40,445 nt of DNA from Acidothermaceae bacterium (GTDB lineage Bacteria > Actinomycetota > Actinomycetes > Acidothermales > Acidothermaceae), in the NCBI GenBank assembly GCA_025925185.1, contig JAICLV010000001.1, positions 1 through 40,445 on the forward strand, in the 5' to 3' direction. The notes beneath the pieces were generated by a model, which was not told the origin of the DNA, ran no database searches, and saw only the letters and a program-made list of their open reading frames with translations. Below are positions 1 to 6,750 of this stretch, piece after piece; position 1 is the stretch's first letter, and the number at the start of each line of letters is the position of its first letter. A program made the translations under genes and the position numbers.

Positions 1-174
1 AGCGCCGCCGCCGCTCGACGGGGCGCTCGCGGGAGTGGAGCCCGTCGTGCCACTGGAACTGCTCGTTGTGCTCTTCGCGCCGCTGCTGCACGCGGCAAGC
101 GTCAGTGCGATCACTGCCAAGCCGGTCCCAGTCGCCATCCCGCGGCGACGGAGGCTGCGAGCAAGTCGAACCAC
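1..174 (-). CDS. N-terminal part of a lipoprotein, probably an ABC substrate-binding protein (cut by window start)
   Basis: The minus strand reads 58 codons from a GTG at 174 to the window edge without a stop. Just upstream of the GTG is GAGGAGG, spaced about 4 bases, an excellent ribosome binding site. The product starts with an arginine-rich n-region (MVRLARSLRRRG), then a hydrophobic stretch ending in the lipobox LAAC with Cys at residue 29, then a Ser/Thr/Gly-rich linker. This is the architecture of a lipid-anchored solute-binding protein. It is divergent from the lacI-type gene to its right, the usual arrangement for a sugar ABC transporter and its repressor. The assignment to an ABC binding protein is inference from signal type and context, because the binding domain lies outside the window. 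It could be another lipoprotein. Confidence 0.7.
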   Translation of the reverse strand, partial: MVRLARSLRRRGMATGTGLAVIALTLAACSSGAKSTTSSSSGTTGSTPASAPSSGGGA

Positions 175-263
175 GATTCCTCCTCATGTTGCGATCGAGA
201 CTAGGGAGCCGCCTGAACCGGGGTTGGTTAGTGATCGAGTCCCGGCTTGCGAGCTCAGGATAT

Positions 264-277
264 GTAGAACGTTCTAC
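264..277. promoter_or_regulatory. Candidate LacI-family operator 1 (perfect palindrome)
   Basis: GTAGAACGTTCTAC is a perfect 14-bp palindrome centred on CG. AACGTT flanked by inverted arms is the classic shape of LacI/GalR-family operators. It lies between the divergent lipoprotein gene and the LacI-type regulator. Binding is inferred. Confidence 0.6.
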
Positions 278-286
278 GCTCTTGTT

Positions 287-300
287 GATGGAACGTTAGG
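287..300. promoter_or_regulatory. Candidate LacI-family operator 2 (imperfect copy)
   Basis: This site shares the GAACGTT core with the perfect palindrome and is centred about 23 bp downstream of it, close to two helical turns. The arms are less symmetric, so it would be a weaker, possibly cooperative site. Confidence 0.4.
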
Positions 301-430
301 AGCCGCCCAGGCCAGGCGTCAAGAGGCTCGCCGTAACAAAACCGTAAACGTGCCAGGCTGATCGCTCCGTACGGCGACGGCCCCGGCGCGACACTCAGAC
401 ATCCCACCCGACGCTGCGGTTCTCGCAACA

Positions 431-448
431 AGGAGGATTAAAATGTAG
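431..448 (+). promoter_or_regulatory. Shine-Dalgarno followed by an ATG-TAG start-stop in the lacI leader
   Basis: AGGAGG at 431-436 is followed after six bases by ATG at 443 and immediately by TAG at 446. The ATG is in frame with the regulator that begins at 506, and TAG is the only stop between them. The site could therefore be a start-stop element that captures ribosomes ahead of the regulator, or a longer regulator start killed by one nonsense codon. What is seen is the motif and its frame. Any regulatory role is inference. Confidence 0.5.
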
Positions 449-458
449 TACGTTATCC
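445..458. promoter_or_regulatory. Candidate LacI-family operator 3, overlapping the start-stop element
   Basis: GTAGTACGTTATCC keeps the GTAG arm and the ACGTT core of the perfect palindrome at 264-277 but has a degenerate right arm. A site here, about 50 bp before the regulator start, would suit autoregulation. Weak by itself; supported by the two sites upstream. Confidence 0.3.
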
Positions 459-505
459 AGCGCATCCTGGGTATTTCCGAGACCCGCCGCAAAGTGAGGG
501 GAACC

Positions 506-1534
506 GTGGGACAACCCGTGCGCCGCGTGACGATCGCGGATGTGGCTCGGCACGCCGGGGTCTCGACCGCCGCGGTCTCGAAGGTGCTACGCAATGCCTA
601 CGGCGTCAGCCCGAGCATGGCGACCAAGGTCCGTGCCACCGTGGCTGAGCTCGGTTATCGTCCGAACGCCGCGGCGCGCGGCCTTCGAGGTCGCAGCTTC
701 ACAATCGGAATGCTGCTCGACAACATCCACAACCCATTCTTCGCCGACATCCTCGACGGCGTCTCGAAAGCAATCGTCGGCTCCGACTTCCAGGTGTTCG
801 TCGGCGTTCGCGGCTTCGCCGACGAAACCGAAGCCCGGCTGGCCGACGCGATGATCGACCGGGCTATGGACGGTCTCATACTCGTGGCGCCCTCAATGCC
901 ACGTAAGCAGGTTCTTGCGATCGCCAAGCTGATCCCAACCGTCGTCGTCGGAGACCACGACACTGGCGAGGAGTACGACTCCGTCGTTGGCAATGACGTC
1001 GATGGAGCCGGGCTCGTCATCGACCATCTCGTCGGCCTTGGCCACAGCCGGATCGGACACACCTCCGCCCCGACTAAGCCCGGAGGCTGGACGAACGGCC
1101 CAGAACAGATGCGGGCGCACGGCTACGAACGAGCGATGCGTCACCACGGACTCGGTCAGGAGATCCGGATCGTCGAAACCGGCTACTCCGAAGAAGGCGG
1201 CTACGCCGCCGGGAAGAAGTTGCTCGATAGCTCTGACCCGCCAACCGCCATCTTCGCCGGCGCAGACATCGCCGCCTTTGGCGTGATGCGCGCGGCTGCC
1301 GAACTCGGCCTACGCATACCAGACGATGTATCGCTCGTCGGGTATGACAACACAACCATCGCGTCTCTCGCGCCTATGGATCTCACCAGTGTTGACCAAG
1401 CAGGGCACGATCTCGGCGCAACAGCGGCGAGACTACTCCGCGAGCGAATGGACGGGCGGACGCGCGCAGTGCTTGCCTCCACAGCACCGAAGCTGATCGC
1501 CCGTGGTAGCACCGCGCCTCCTCCCGATATCTGA
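506..1534 (+). CDS. LacI/GalR-family transcriptional regulator
   Basis: A 342-residue sugar-responsive repressor. The N-terminal helix-turn-helix (residues about 8-30, VTIADVARHAGVSTAAVSKV) is followed by the hinge region ending GYRPNAAARGL and a periplasmic-binding-protein-like effector domain running from GMLLDNIHNPFFADI to the C-terminus. Length and order match the family. I chose GTG 506 because GAGGGG sits about five bases upstream; an in-frame GTG at 494 has no good ribosome site. The gene is divergent from a lipoprotein gene and is preceded by three AACGTT-type operator candidates, so autoregulation and control of the adjacent transporter are likely. The inducer cannot be read from the sequence. 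A galactoside is possible because the galactose island lies nearby, but the off-window transporter is the more direct target. Confidence 0.92.
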   Translation: MGQPVRRVTIADVARHAGVSTAAVSKVLRNAYGVSPSMATKVRATVAELGYRPNAAARGLRGRSFTIGMLLDNIHNPFFADILDGVSKAIVGSDFQVFVGVRGFADETEARLADAMIDRAMDGLILVAPSMPRKQVLAIAKLIPTVVVGDHDTGEEYDSVVGNDVDGAGLVIDHLVGLGHSRIGHTSAPTKPGGWTNGPEQMRAHGYERAMRHHGLGQEIRIVETGYSEEGGYAAGKKLLDSSDPPTAIFAGADIAAFGVMRAAAELGLRIPDDVSLVGYDNTTIASLAPMDLTSVDQAGHDLGATAARLLRERMDGRTRAVLASTAPKLIARGSTAPPPDI

Positions 1535-1572
1535 CCTGTACCCGACGGCGACACCCGGGGGCGTCGATCCTT

Positions 1573-1596
1573 GCTTCCTCGTGGCGTGCAGGAAGC
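1573..1596 (+). terminator. Stem-loop after the lacI-type gene
   Basis: GCTTCCT (1573-1579) pairs perfectly with AGGAAGC (1590-1596) around a 10-base loop, 38 bases after the regulator's stop. There is no U tract, so an intrinsic terminator is only a suggestion. Confidence 0.35.
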
Positions 1597-1822
1597 CGCC
1601 GCGAGCGCTCCAGGGATTCGCCCACCCCGCTACGAGCGCGTCGAGTTCGCTTCGCGTTGGGACATCGTACGGAGCGCTCTCGTTACGGCTCGCATGGCGA
1701 TCCGGACGCGCGCATATCCGAACGGTTCAAGGAGGTAGGCGCGCTGACGCGACGCCCTGCGCAACGTCTCCTCAAGGCGCGCCTTCACCCCCAGCGTCCA
1801 CGAAACCCGAGCCACGCCAAGG
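1597..1822. other. Gap with no convincing gene
   Basis: The interval between the regulator and the small membrane protein gene holds only short open frames without ribosome sites or recognisable products. A GGAGG occurs at about 1732 but leads to no plausible frame. I see no repeat or mobile-element end. Confidence 0.4.
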
Positions 1823-1939
1823 TTAAGCGAACGAGTGCACGCCCATCAGCAGCGCGAAGACGAAGGCGGCCGCCACGATGAGCGCCACCAGCATCGAACC
1901 CATGGTGTAGGTCCGGCCCGGGTGTTGAGGGTTATCCAC
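1823..1939 (-). CDS. Small single-span membrane protein (38 aa)
   Basis: Read from GTG 1939, the product has about 15 polar residues and then one strongly hydrophobic helix (SMLVALIVAAAFVFALLMG) ending in HSFA. The clean hydrophobic segment running up to the stop is unlikely in a random frame of this GC content. The ribosome site is poor, and a frame extending up to 2038 is also open but low in complexity. It is divergent from the aldo/keto reductase gene. No function is known to me. A membrane miniprotein is plausible but not proven. Confidence 0.4.
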   Translation of the reverse strand: MDNPQHPGRTYTMGSMLVALIVAAAFVFALLMGVHSFA

Positions 1940-2067
1940 GGTGAGATGCTTGCCACCGGCGGCTGCTCTCAAACGCGGAGCCATCCGCGACGCGGGTCGG
2001 CAGACTTCTGCTGCAGCACGCGTACCAGCTCCACCCAACGCCTGGCCAGGCGGCTAATCTCAGCCCC

Positions 2068-2991
2068 ATGACGATTTCGACGCGTTCGCTGGGTCGCACT
2101 GGTGTCGACGTGACGGTGCTCGGTTACGGCGCCATGGAGTTGCGCGGTGAGCCACGCTCCCCGGCGCTCGACGGCACCGAGGCGCAACGCCTGCTCAACG
2201 CGGTGCTCGACGAGGGCGTCAACCTCATCGACACGTCGATCGACTACGGGCCGAGCGAGGAGATCATCGGCCGGCACCTCGGCCATCGACGCGACGAGTT
2301 CTTCCTCGCGTCGAAGTGCGGGTGCCCGCTCGACGGACCACCGCCCGGCGTCCCGCTGCGCGACGTCCACGACTTTCGCGCTGAGAACATTCGCGCTGGC
2401 ATCGAGCAGAGCCTGCGCCGGCTGCGCACCGACCACCTCGACCTGCTGCAGGTGCACATGACGCCAAGCCGCGAGCGATTGTCGGACGACGACACGGTCG
2501 CCACGTTGAAATCGCTGCGTGACGAGGGCAAGGTCCGCTTCCTGGGGATGTCAGGCACGTTGCCGCACCTGCCCGACCACATCGCGATGAACGTGTTCGA
2601 CGTGTTTCAGATCCCGTATTCGGCGGTGCAGCGGGAGCACGAGGGCCTCATCACCGCGGCGCGCGAAGCGGGTGCGGGAACGCTGATCCGCGGTGGCGCC
2701 GCGCGCGGCGGGTCGGCCGACGACAAGAACTGGCGCGAAGGCCCGATCGGCCTGCCGGAGGGCGAGGGTCAGCGCCGATGGGAGGAGTCGGGCATCGACG
2801 AACTCCTGGACGGCATGAGCCGCCACGAGTTCACCCTGCGGTTCACGCTCAGCCACCCTGATCTGTCGAGCACCGTCGTCGGAACGTCGAACCTCGCGCA
2901 CCTGCGGTCGAACGTCGAGATCGCCAAGAAAGGCCCGCTCCCAGCCGGCCTCTACGAGGAGGCCAAGCGCCGCCTGCCGGTGGCCGGCTAA
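2068..2991 (+). CDS. Aldo/keto reductase
   Basis: A 307-residue NAD(P)H-dependent oxidoreductase of the aldo/keto reductase superfamily, cytosolic, expected to reduce carbonyls or oxidise sugars. The N-terminus (RSLGRTGVDVTVLGYGAM) is typical. The catalytic tetrad can be placed at Asp55 and Tyr60 (NLIDTSIDYG), Lys83 (FLASKCG) and His130 (LLQVHM). The C-terminal cofactor region includes TVVGTSNLAHLRSNV, like the GTSN-type loop of the family. Its stop overlaps the stop of the convergent MFS gene by four bases (CTAA supplies both TAG and TAA). The substrate cannot be assigned. No strong ribosome site is visible upstream of the ATG. Confidence 0.9.
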   Translation: MTISTRSLGRTGVDVTVLGYGAMELRGEPRSPALDGTEAQRLLNAVLDEGVNLIDTSIDYGPSEEIIGRHLGHRRDEFFLASKCGCPLDGPPPGVPLRDVHDFRAENIRAGIEQSLRRLRTDHLDLLQVHMTPSRERLSDDDTVATLKSLRDEGKVRFLGMSGTLPHLPDHIAMNVFDVFQIPYSAVQREHEGLITAAREAGAGTLIRGGAARGGSADDKNWREGPIGLPEGEGQRRWEESGIDELLDGMSRHEFTLRFTLSHPDLSSTVVGTSNLAHLRSNVEIAKKGPLPAGLYEEAKRRLPVAG

Positions 2992-4565
2992 ACAGGCTCG
3001 ATCGACACCTGCTCGACCGGTTGCGGCGCGGTTCGCGTCGCCTTGACTGAGAACAGGCCGGCCAGCGCGACGATCAACGCAGACAGTAGAAGGGACACGT
3101 GCAGTCCCGAGTAGAACGCGTCGTACACCGCCTGCAGCAGATGTTTCGCCAATGGCGAGGTCGCCTGCGTCGCGCCGCTCCCGCTGCCGCTGGTAAACGC
3201 CGCTCCCCCGTGCAGCACCTCGGGAATCACGAATCCTTTCAAGGTGGAAAGCCCGAGCGAGTCGAGTTGCTCGTTGAGGTGCGACACCAAGCTCGCGTTC
3301 ACAATCGCGCCCAGCACGGCGGTGCCGGCGACCGCGCCGATCTCGCGACTGGTGTTCACCGCGGAACTGGCCATACCCACGCGGTCGATGGGCACTGAGT
3401 CAACGGCGGCGAACGTCGTCGGCACGACGGTGATGCCGATGCCGATGCCGGCCAACGCGAGTGAGCCGGCAAGCGGCAGGTAACCGACGGTTGGGCTCAA
3501 AACCTGGTCGGTCAGCAACAATCCGAGAGTGAAGAGCGCGCAGCCGCTCACCATCGGACGACGCGCACCGCGTCGCGCGACCCACCGTCCGCTCACAACG
3601 GAGGCGCCGATCATCGCGACCGTCATCGGCGCGAAGTCGGCCGCGATGCGCAATCCACTGCGCTCGGCGACTACGTGCAGGTACAGGGCGCAGCAGAAAA
3701 ACACCGCGAACGTGCCGAAGTACGAGGCGAAGGAGACCACGTTCGACGCGGCGAATGCGGGCATGCGCAGAAAGCGGCCGGGCAACAAGGGCTCGGGTGA
3801 TCGCCGCTGCCACCAGATGAAGGCGGCAGCCAACACGGCAGACGCGCAGAAGAGCGCCACGACGTAGCCGGCCGCAAACCCGGCCGTCTCGCCTTCGATG
3901 ACGCCGAACACCACCGTGGACAACGCGGCGGCGCCAAGCAACGCACCGATCGAGTCGATCCGGCGGCTGTGCACGGCCACTGACTCGGGCAACAACCGCG
4001 CCGCAAAGCCGAACGCTGCGACGCCGAACAGCAGGTTGAACCAGAAGATCCAGTGCCAGCTGGCGATTCCGACGATCAGACCGCCGATGACAGGCCCGAG
4101 AGCAAGCGCCAACCCGCACACCGCCGCCCACGCGCCGGTTGCCCGCGCCCGCTCGCGGTGCCCCGGATAAAGGAATCGCAGCATGGCCAACGTCGCGGGC
4201 TCCGACGCCGCCGCGCCCAATCCCATCACCGCGCGCCCGGCGATGAGCACGCCCGCCGAGCTGGCCAGAGCACACACCACCGACCCGGCCGCGAACACGC
4301 CGGCGCCGGTCAGCATCACCTTGCGATGACCGAACCGGTCGCCGAACGCGCCCGCGACGAGCATCATGCTGGCAAACACCAACGCGTACGCGTTGACGAT
4401 CCACTGCAGCGACTGCACGCCCGCGTGCGTGTCTTGTTGGATGTCGCCGAGGGCCACCGCGACGATCGTGTTGTCGAGGAAGGTCAAGAACAGCAGCGTG
4501 CAGACGGCGGCCAACGCCAGCGCGCGCCGTCCACCCTCGAGGGCCTGCCGTGTCACGGCCAACAT
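2988..4565 (-). CDS. MFS drug exporter, DHA2 (EmrB/QacA-type), 14 TM
   Basis: A 525-residue inner-membrane proton antiporter. Early TM1 carries FLDNTIVAVALGDIQ, typical of the 14-helix DHA2 group. Motif A appears as GDRFGHRKV after TM2, and the antiporter motif C as GLALALGPVIGG in TM5. Length and hydrophobic pattern match the family. It lies 28 bases downstream of the fumarylacetoacetase gene on the same strand and may be co-transcribed with it. Export of toxic small molecules is the family role; the specific substrate is unknown. The ATG at 4565 has only a weak GGG upstream. Confidence 0.9.
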   Translation of the reverse strand: MLAVTRQALEGGRRALALAAVCTLLFLTFLDNTIVAVALGDIQQDTHAGVQSLQWIVNAYALVFASMMLVAGAFGDRFGHRKVMLTGAGVFAAGSVVCALASSAGVLIAGRAVMGLGAAASEPATLAMLRFLYPGHRERARATGAWAAVCGLALALGPVIGGLIVGIASWHWIFWFNLLFGVAAFGFAARLLPESVAVHSRRIDSIGALLGAAALSTVVFGVIEGETAGFAAGYVVALFCASAVLAAAFIWWQRRSPEPLLPGRFLRMPAFAASNVVSFASYFGTFAVFFCCALYLHVVAERSGLRIAADFAPMTVAMIGASVVSGRWVARRGARRPMVSGCALFTLGLLLTDQVLSPTVGYLPLAGSLALAGIGIGITVVPTTFAAVDSVPIDRVGMASSAVNTSREIGAVAGTAVLGAIVNASLVSHLNEQLDSLGLSTLKGFVIPEVLHGGAAFTSGSGSGATQATSPLAKHLLQAVYDAFYSGLHVSLLLSALIVALAGLFSVKATRTAPQPVEQVSIEPV

Positions 4566-4593
4566 CGTGCCCTATTCGGGGCGCCAGCCGCTT

Positions 4594-5739
4594 TCACCAA
4601 CGCGCCGCCGACACTGCGCCGCGTACGTCACCCAACCGCAGCCGCGACCCATCGCGGCCGATCGCCACCGCGTCGAGCGCCACCTCGTCGCCGTCGTCGA
4701 GGTAGCGCCGCGTCGAACCGTCGGTGAGCGTCAGCGGCCGTGAGCCGTTCCACGTCAGCTCCAACAGCGACCCGAACTCGGCGTCGTCGGAGACGGTGCC
4801 GGAGGCGAACAGGTCGCCGGTGCGTATCCGAGCGCCGTTCGAAGTGAGGTGCGCGAGTTGCTGCGGAGGGGTCCAGTACATGCAGTCGAAGCGCGGCGTC
4901 GACAGCGAGGTGTCATTGAGCCGAAAGTCCAACCGGACGTCGAAGCCGGTCGCACCTTCGACGCGCAGGTGCTCGGCGGGTGCCGGGTCTTGCGCCGGCC
5001 CGACGACCCGCGCGACGTCGATCGCGTCGAGCGGTGTCACCCATGCGCTGATCGTGGTGCCGAATGACTTCCCGAGGAAAGGGCCAAGCGGAACCGTCTC
5101 CAAAGACTGCACGTCTCGGGCACTCCAATCGAGTACCAGCACCGCGCCGAAGACGTGCTTGAAGAAGTCGGACGTCGTGACGCGGTCACCGAGTCGGCTC
5201 CCGCAGCCGACCACGAACCCGACCTCTGCCTCGACGTCGAGACACTTCGTCGGTCCGAATCGCACCGCTCCGTCGTCCGAGAATTGACCACACGGTCGGG
5301 TGATCTCAGTACCCGAGGCGACGACGGTGCCCGTGCGCCCGTGATAGCCGACGGGCATCAGCCGCCAGTTCGGCCGCACCGGGTCGCTACCGGGCCGCAG
5401 GATGCGCCCCGCGTTGGTGGCGTGCTGCAACGACGAGTTGAAGTCGACGAAGTCGGCGACGTCGAAGGGCAGCAGCATCTTCGCGTCACGGGCCGGTAGG
5501 AGCTCGCCGGCACCACGCTCCACGGCCGCGCGCACGTGATCACGGGTGGCTCGCCAGAAGTCGCGACCCCGCGCCATGAACCGGTCCAGGGAACTGTCGG
5601 CGAAGACCGGGTCGTCGAGCACGGACGACGCGACGAGGATCTGGTCACCGACGCCGACGCCGATCTGCGGCGCAGAATCGCTTCCTTCTAAGGAAAACAC
5701 GCCGTATGGAAACTCTCCGGCGTCGAAGCGCTGCGTCAC
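4594..5739 (-). CDS. Fumarylacetoacetase
   Basis: A 381-residue hydrolase of the FAH fold, expected to split fumarylacetoacetate to fumarate and acetoacetate at the end of tyrosine catabolism. Metal ligands can be placed at Asp99, Glu170, Glu172 (DVEAEVGF) and Asp204 (LVLDWSARD). The catalytic His is His106 in QHATNAG. Arg115, Tyr132 (PVGYHGR) and Lys224 (FLGKSFG) are retained. The position after the first Asp-Phe, a Tyr in the mammalian enzyme, is Asn here (DFNSS). It starts at GTG 5739, four bases after the stop of the small membrane protein gene, so it is probably translated from the same mRNA. No other tyrosine-degradation gene lies in the window. A related FAH-family hydrolase of different specificity is the main alternative. 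Confidence 0.85.
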   Translation of the reverse strand: MTQRFDAGEFPYGVFSLEGSDSAPQIGVGVGDQILVASSVLDDPVFADSSLDRFMARGRDFWRATRDHVRAAVERGAGELLPARDAKMLLPFDVADFVDFNSSLQHATNAGRILRPGSDPVRPNWRLMPVGYHGRTGTVVASGTEITRPCGQFSDDGAVRFGPTKCLDVEAEVGFVVGCGSRLGDRVTTSDFFKHVFGAVLVLDWSARDVQSLETVPLGPFLGKSFGTTISAWVTPLDAIDVARVVGPAQDPAPAEHLRVEGATGFDVRLDFRLNDTSLSTPRFDCMYWTPPQQLAHLTSNGARIRTGDLFASGTVSDDAEFGSLLELTWNGSRPLTLTDGSTRRYLDDGDEVALDAVAIGRDGSRLRLGDVRGAVSAARW

Positions 5740-5743
5740 GAGC

Positions 5744-5962
5744 TCACCGCGATTTCGACCGCGCGACGCGCCACAGGCTCACCGGCAGAAGAACCACCAC
5801 GACGGCCGGCAGGATCCACCATGCCGGAATGCTCGTGCGGCTCACGCCGTACGTCGCACCGAGCGCGACCACCACACCGACGGCGACCCGCCAATCGTCG
5901 CCCACAACGAAGTCGTACCAGAACTGCGCGAAGGCGCGCAGTCGCGCGAGAACCGCTGTCAT
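5744..5962 (-). CDS. Small two-span membrane protein (72 aa)
   Basis: The product has an amphipathic start (RLRAFAQFWYDFVVGDDW), then two hydrophobic segments around residues 25-40 and 47-62, and a basic tail (WRVARSKSR). Its start overlaps the stop of the larger upstream membrane gene by four bases (ATGA), and its own stop is four bases before the fumarylacetoacetase start. This coupling supports a real gene that works with the upstream E-x-x-E membrane protein, perhaps as a small subunit. I do not recognise a named family. Confidence 0.7.
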   Translation of the reverse strand: MTAVLARLRAFAQFWYDFVVGDDWRVAVGVVVALGATYGVSRTSIPAWWILPAVVVVLLPVSLWRVARSKSR

Positions 5963-6729
5963 GAACGGCCCGCCAGCGTCATCTCGCGGGGCGGCGCGGG
6001 CGTGGCCGCCACCCGTCGCATCATCACGACGAGACCAAACGCGAAGAGCGCGACGGAAACCACGACGATCGGCAGCGCGGCGTCGTTGCCGGGCCAGGCC
6101 GCGCCCGCTCCCTCGGCGCCCCAGAACGTGCCGAACCCGGTGAGCATGATGCCGACGACGAACTTCATCGCGTTCTCGGGCACGCGGGCCAACGGCGCGC
6201 GCACCGCGAAGCCGATTCCGGCGACGACAACCACCGCCGCGATCGCCGCCAGCGACGCCAACCCGACGTCGTCCGCGTTGGTGCCGAAGGTCAGCGTGAT
6301 GAAGACGACCTCGAGCCCCTCAAGCAAGACGCCCTTGAACGACAGCGTGAACGCGTACCAGTCGCCGACGAAACCGTGTTGCTCGCGCGGGGCGGACTGC
6401 GCGGCGGCCACCTCGTCGGCGAAGATCTGGTCCTCGTCGTGCACGGCCTTGAAGCCGCTCGCGCGCAAGATCGCCTTGCGCAGCCATTGCAGCCCAAACA
6501 CGAGCAGCAGCGCGCCGACCACCAACCGCAACCCGCGCAACGGCAGGGACGAGACGGCCGGACCCAAGATCGCGACGATGCCCCCCAGCACGATCAAGGC
6601 ACCAATCAGGCCGATCACCGCCGACCGCCACTCGCGCGCGGTGCCCGCCGCGAGCACGATCGTGGTCGCCTCGACCGCCTCCACCATGCAAGCGAGGAAG
6701 ACCGCGAAGAACAGCGCGCCGTGCGTCAC
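5959..6729 (-). CDS. Multi-span membrane protein with two E-x-x-E motifs
   Basis: A 256-residue integral membrane protein with about six or seven hydrophobic segments. TM1 carries Glu17 and Glu20 (MVEAVEATTIVLAAG). A second, similar motif lies at Glu137 and Glu140 (LLEGLEVVFITLTFG). The two halves look like an internal duplication with the motif in the membrane, recalling the R-E-x-x-E motif of FTR1-type iron permeases, although the preceding Arg is missing. A cytoplasmic loop (about residues 92-120) is acidic and polar. It starts 21 bases after the alpha-galactosidase stop and overlaps the next small membrane gene. Cation transport is inference from the motif; the family is uncharacterised as far as I can tell. 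Confidence 0.7.
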   Translation of the reverse strand: MTHGALFFAVFLACMVEAVEATTIVLAAGTAREWRSAVIGLIGALIVLGGIVAILGPAVSSLPLRGLRLVVGALLLVFGLQWLRKAILRASGFKAVHDEDQIFADEVAAAQSAPREQHGFVGDWYAFTLSFKGVLLEGLEVVFITLTFGTNADDVGLASLAAIAAVVVVAGIGFAVRAPLARVPENAMKFVVGIMLTGFGTFWGAEGAGAAWPGNDAALPIVVVSVALFAFGLVVMMRRVAATPAPPREMTLAGRS

Positions 6730-6750
6730 GCCTCGATTGTCGCCGACGCC

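Noticed and set aside
35..361. Plus-strand frames before the lacI-type gene
   Set aside because: They run over the divergent lipoprotein start and the operator region, have no ribosome site and no family features.
1628..1737. Short plus-strand frame suggestive of a gene remnant
   Set aside because: I could not tie it to any family, and no ribosome site or flanking repeat supports a decayed gene or insertion element.
2988..2991. Shared CTAA at the convergent ends of the aldo/keto reductase and MFS genes
   Set aside because: Neat but expected in compact genomes; no sign that it regulates either gene.
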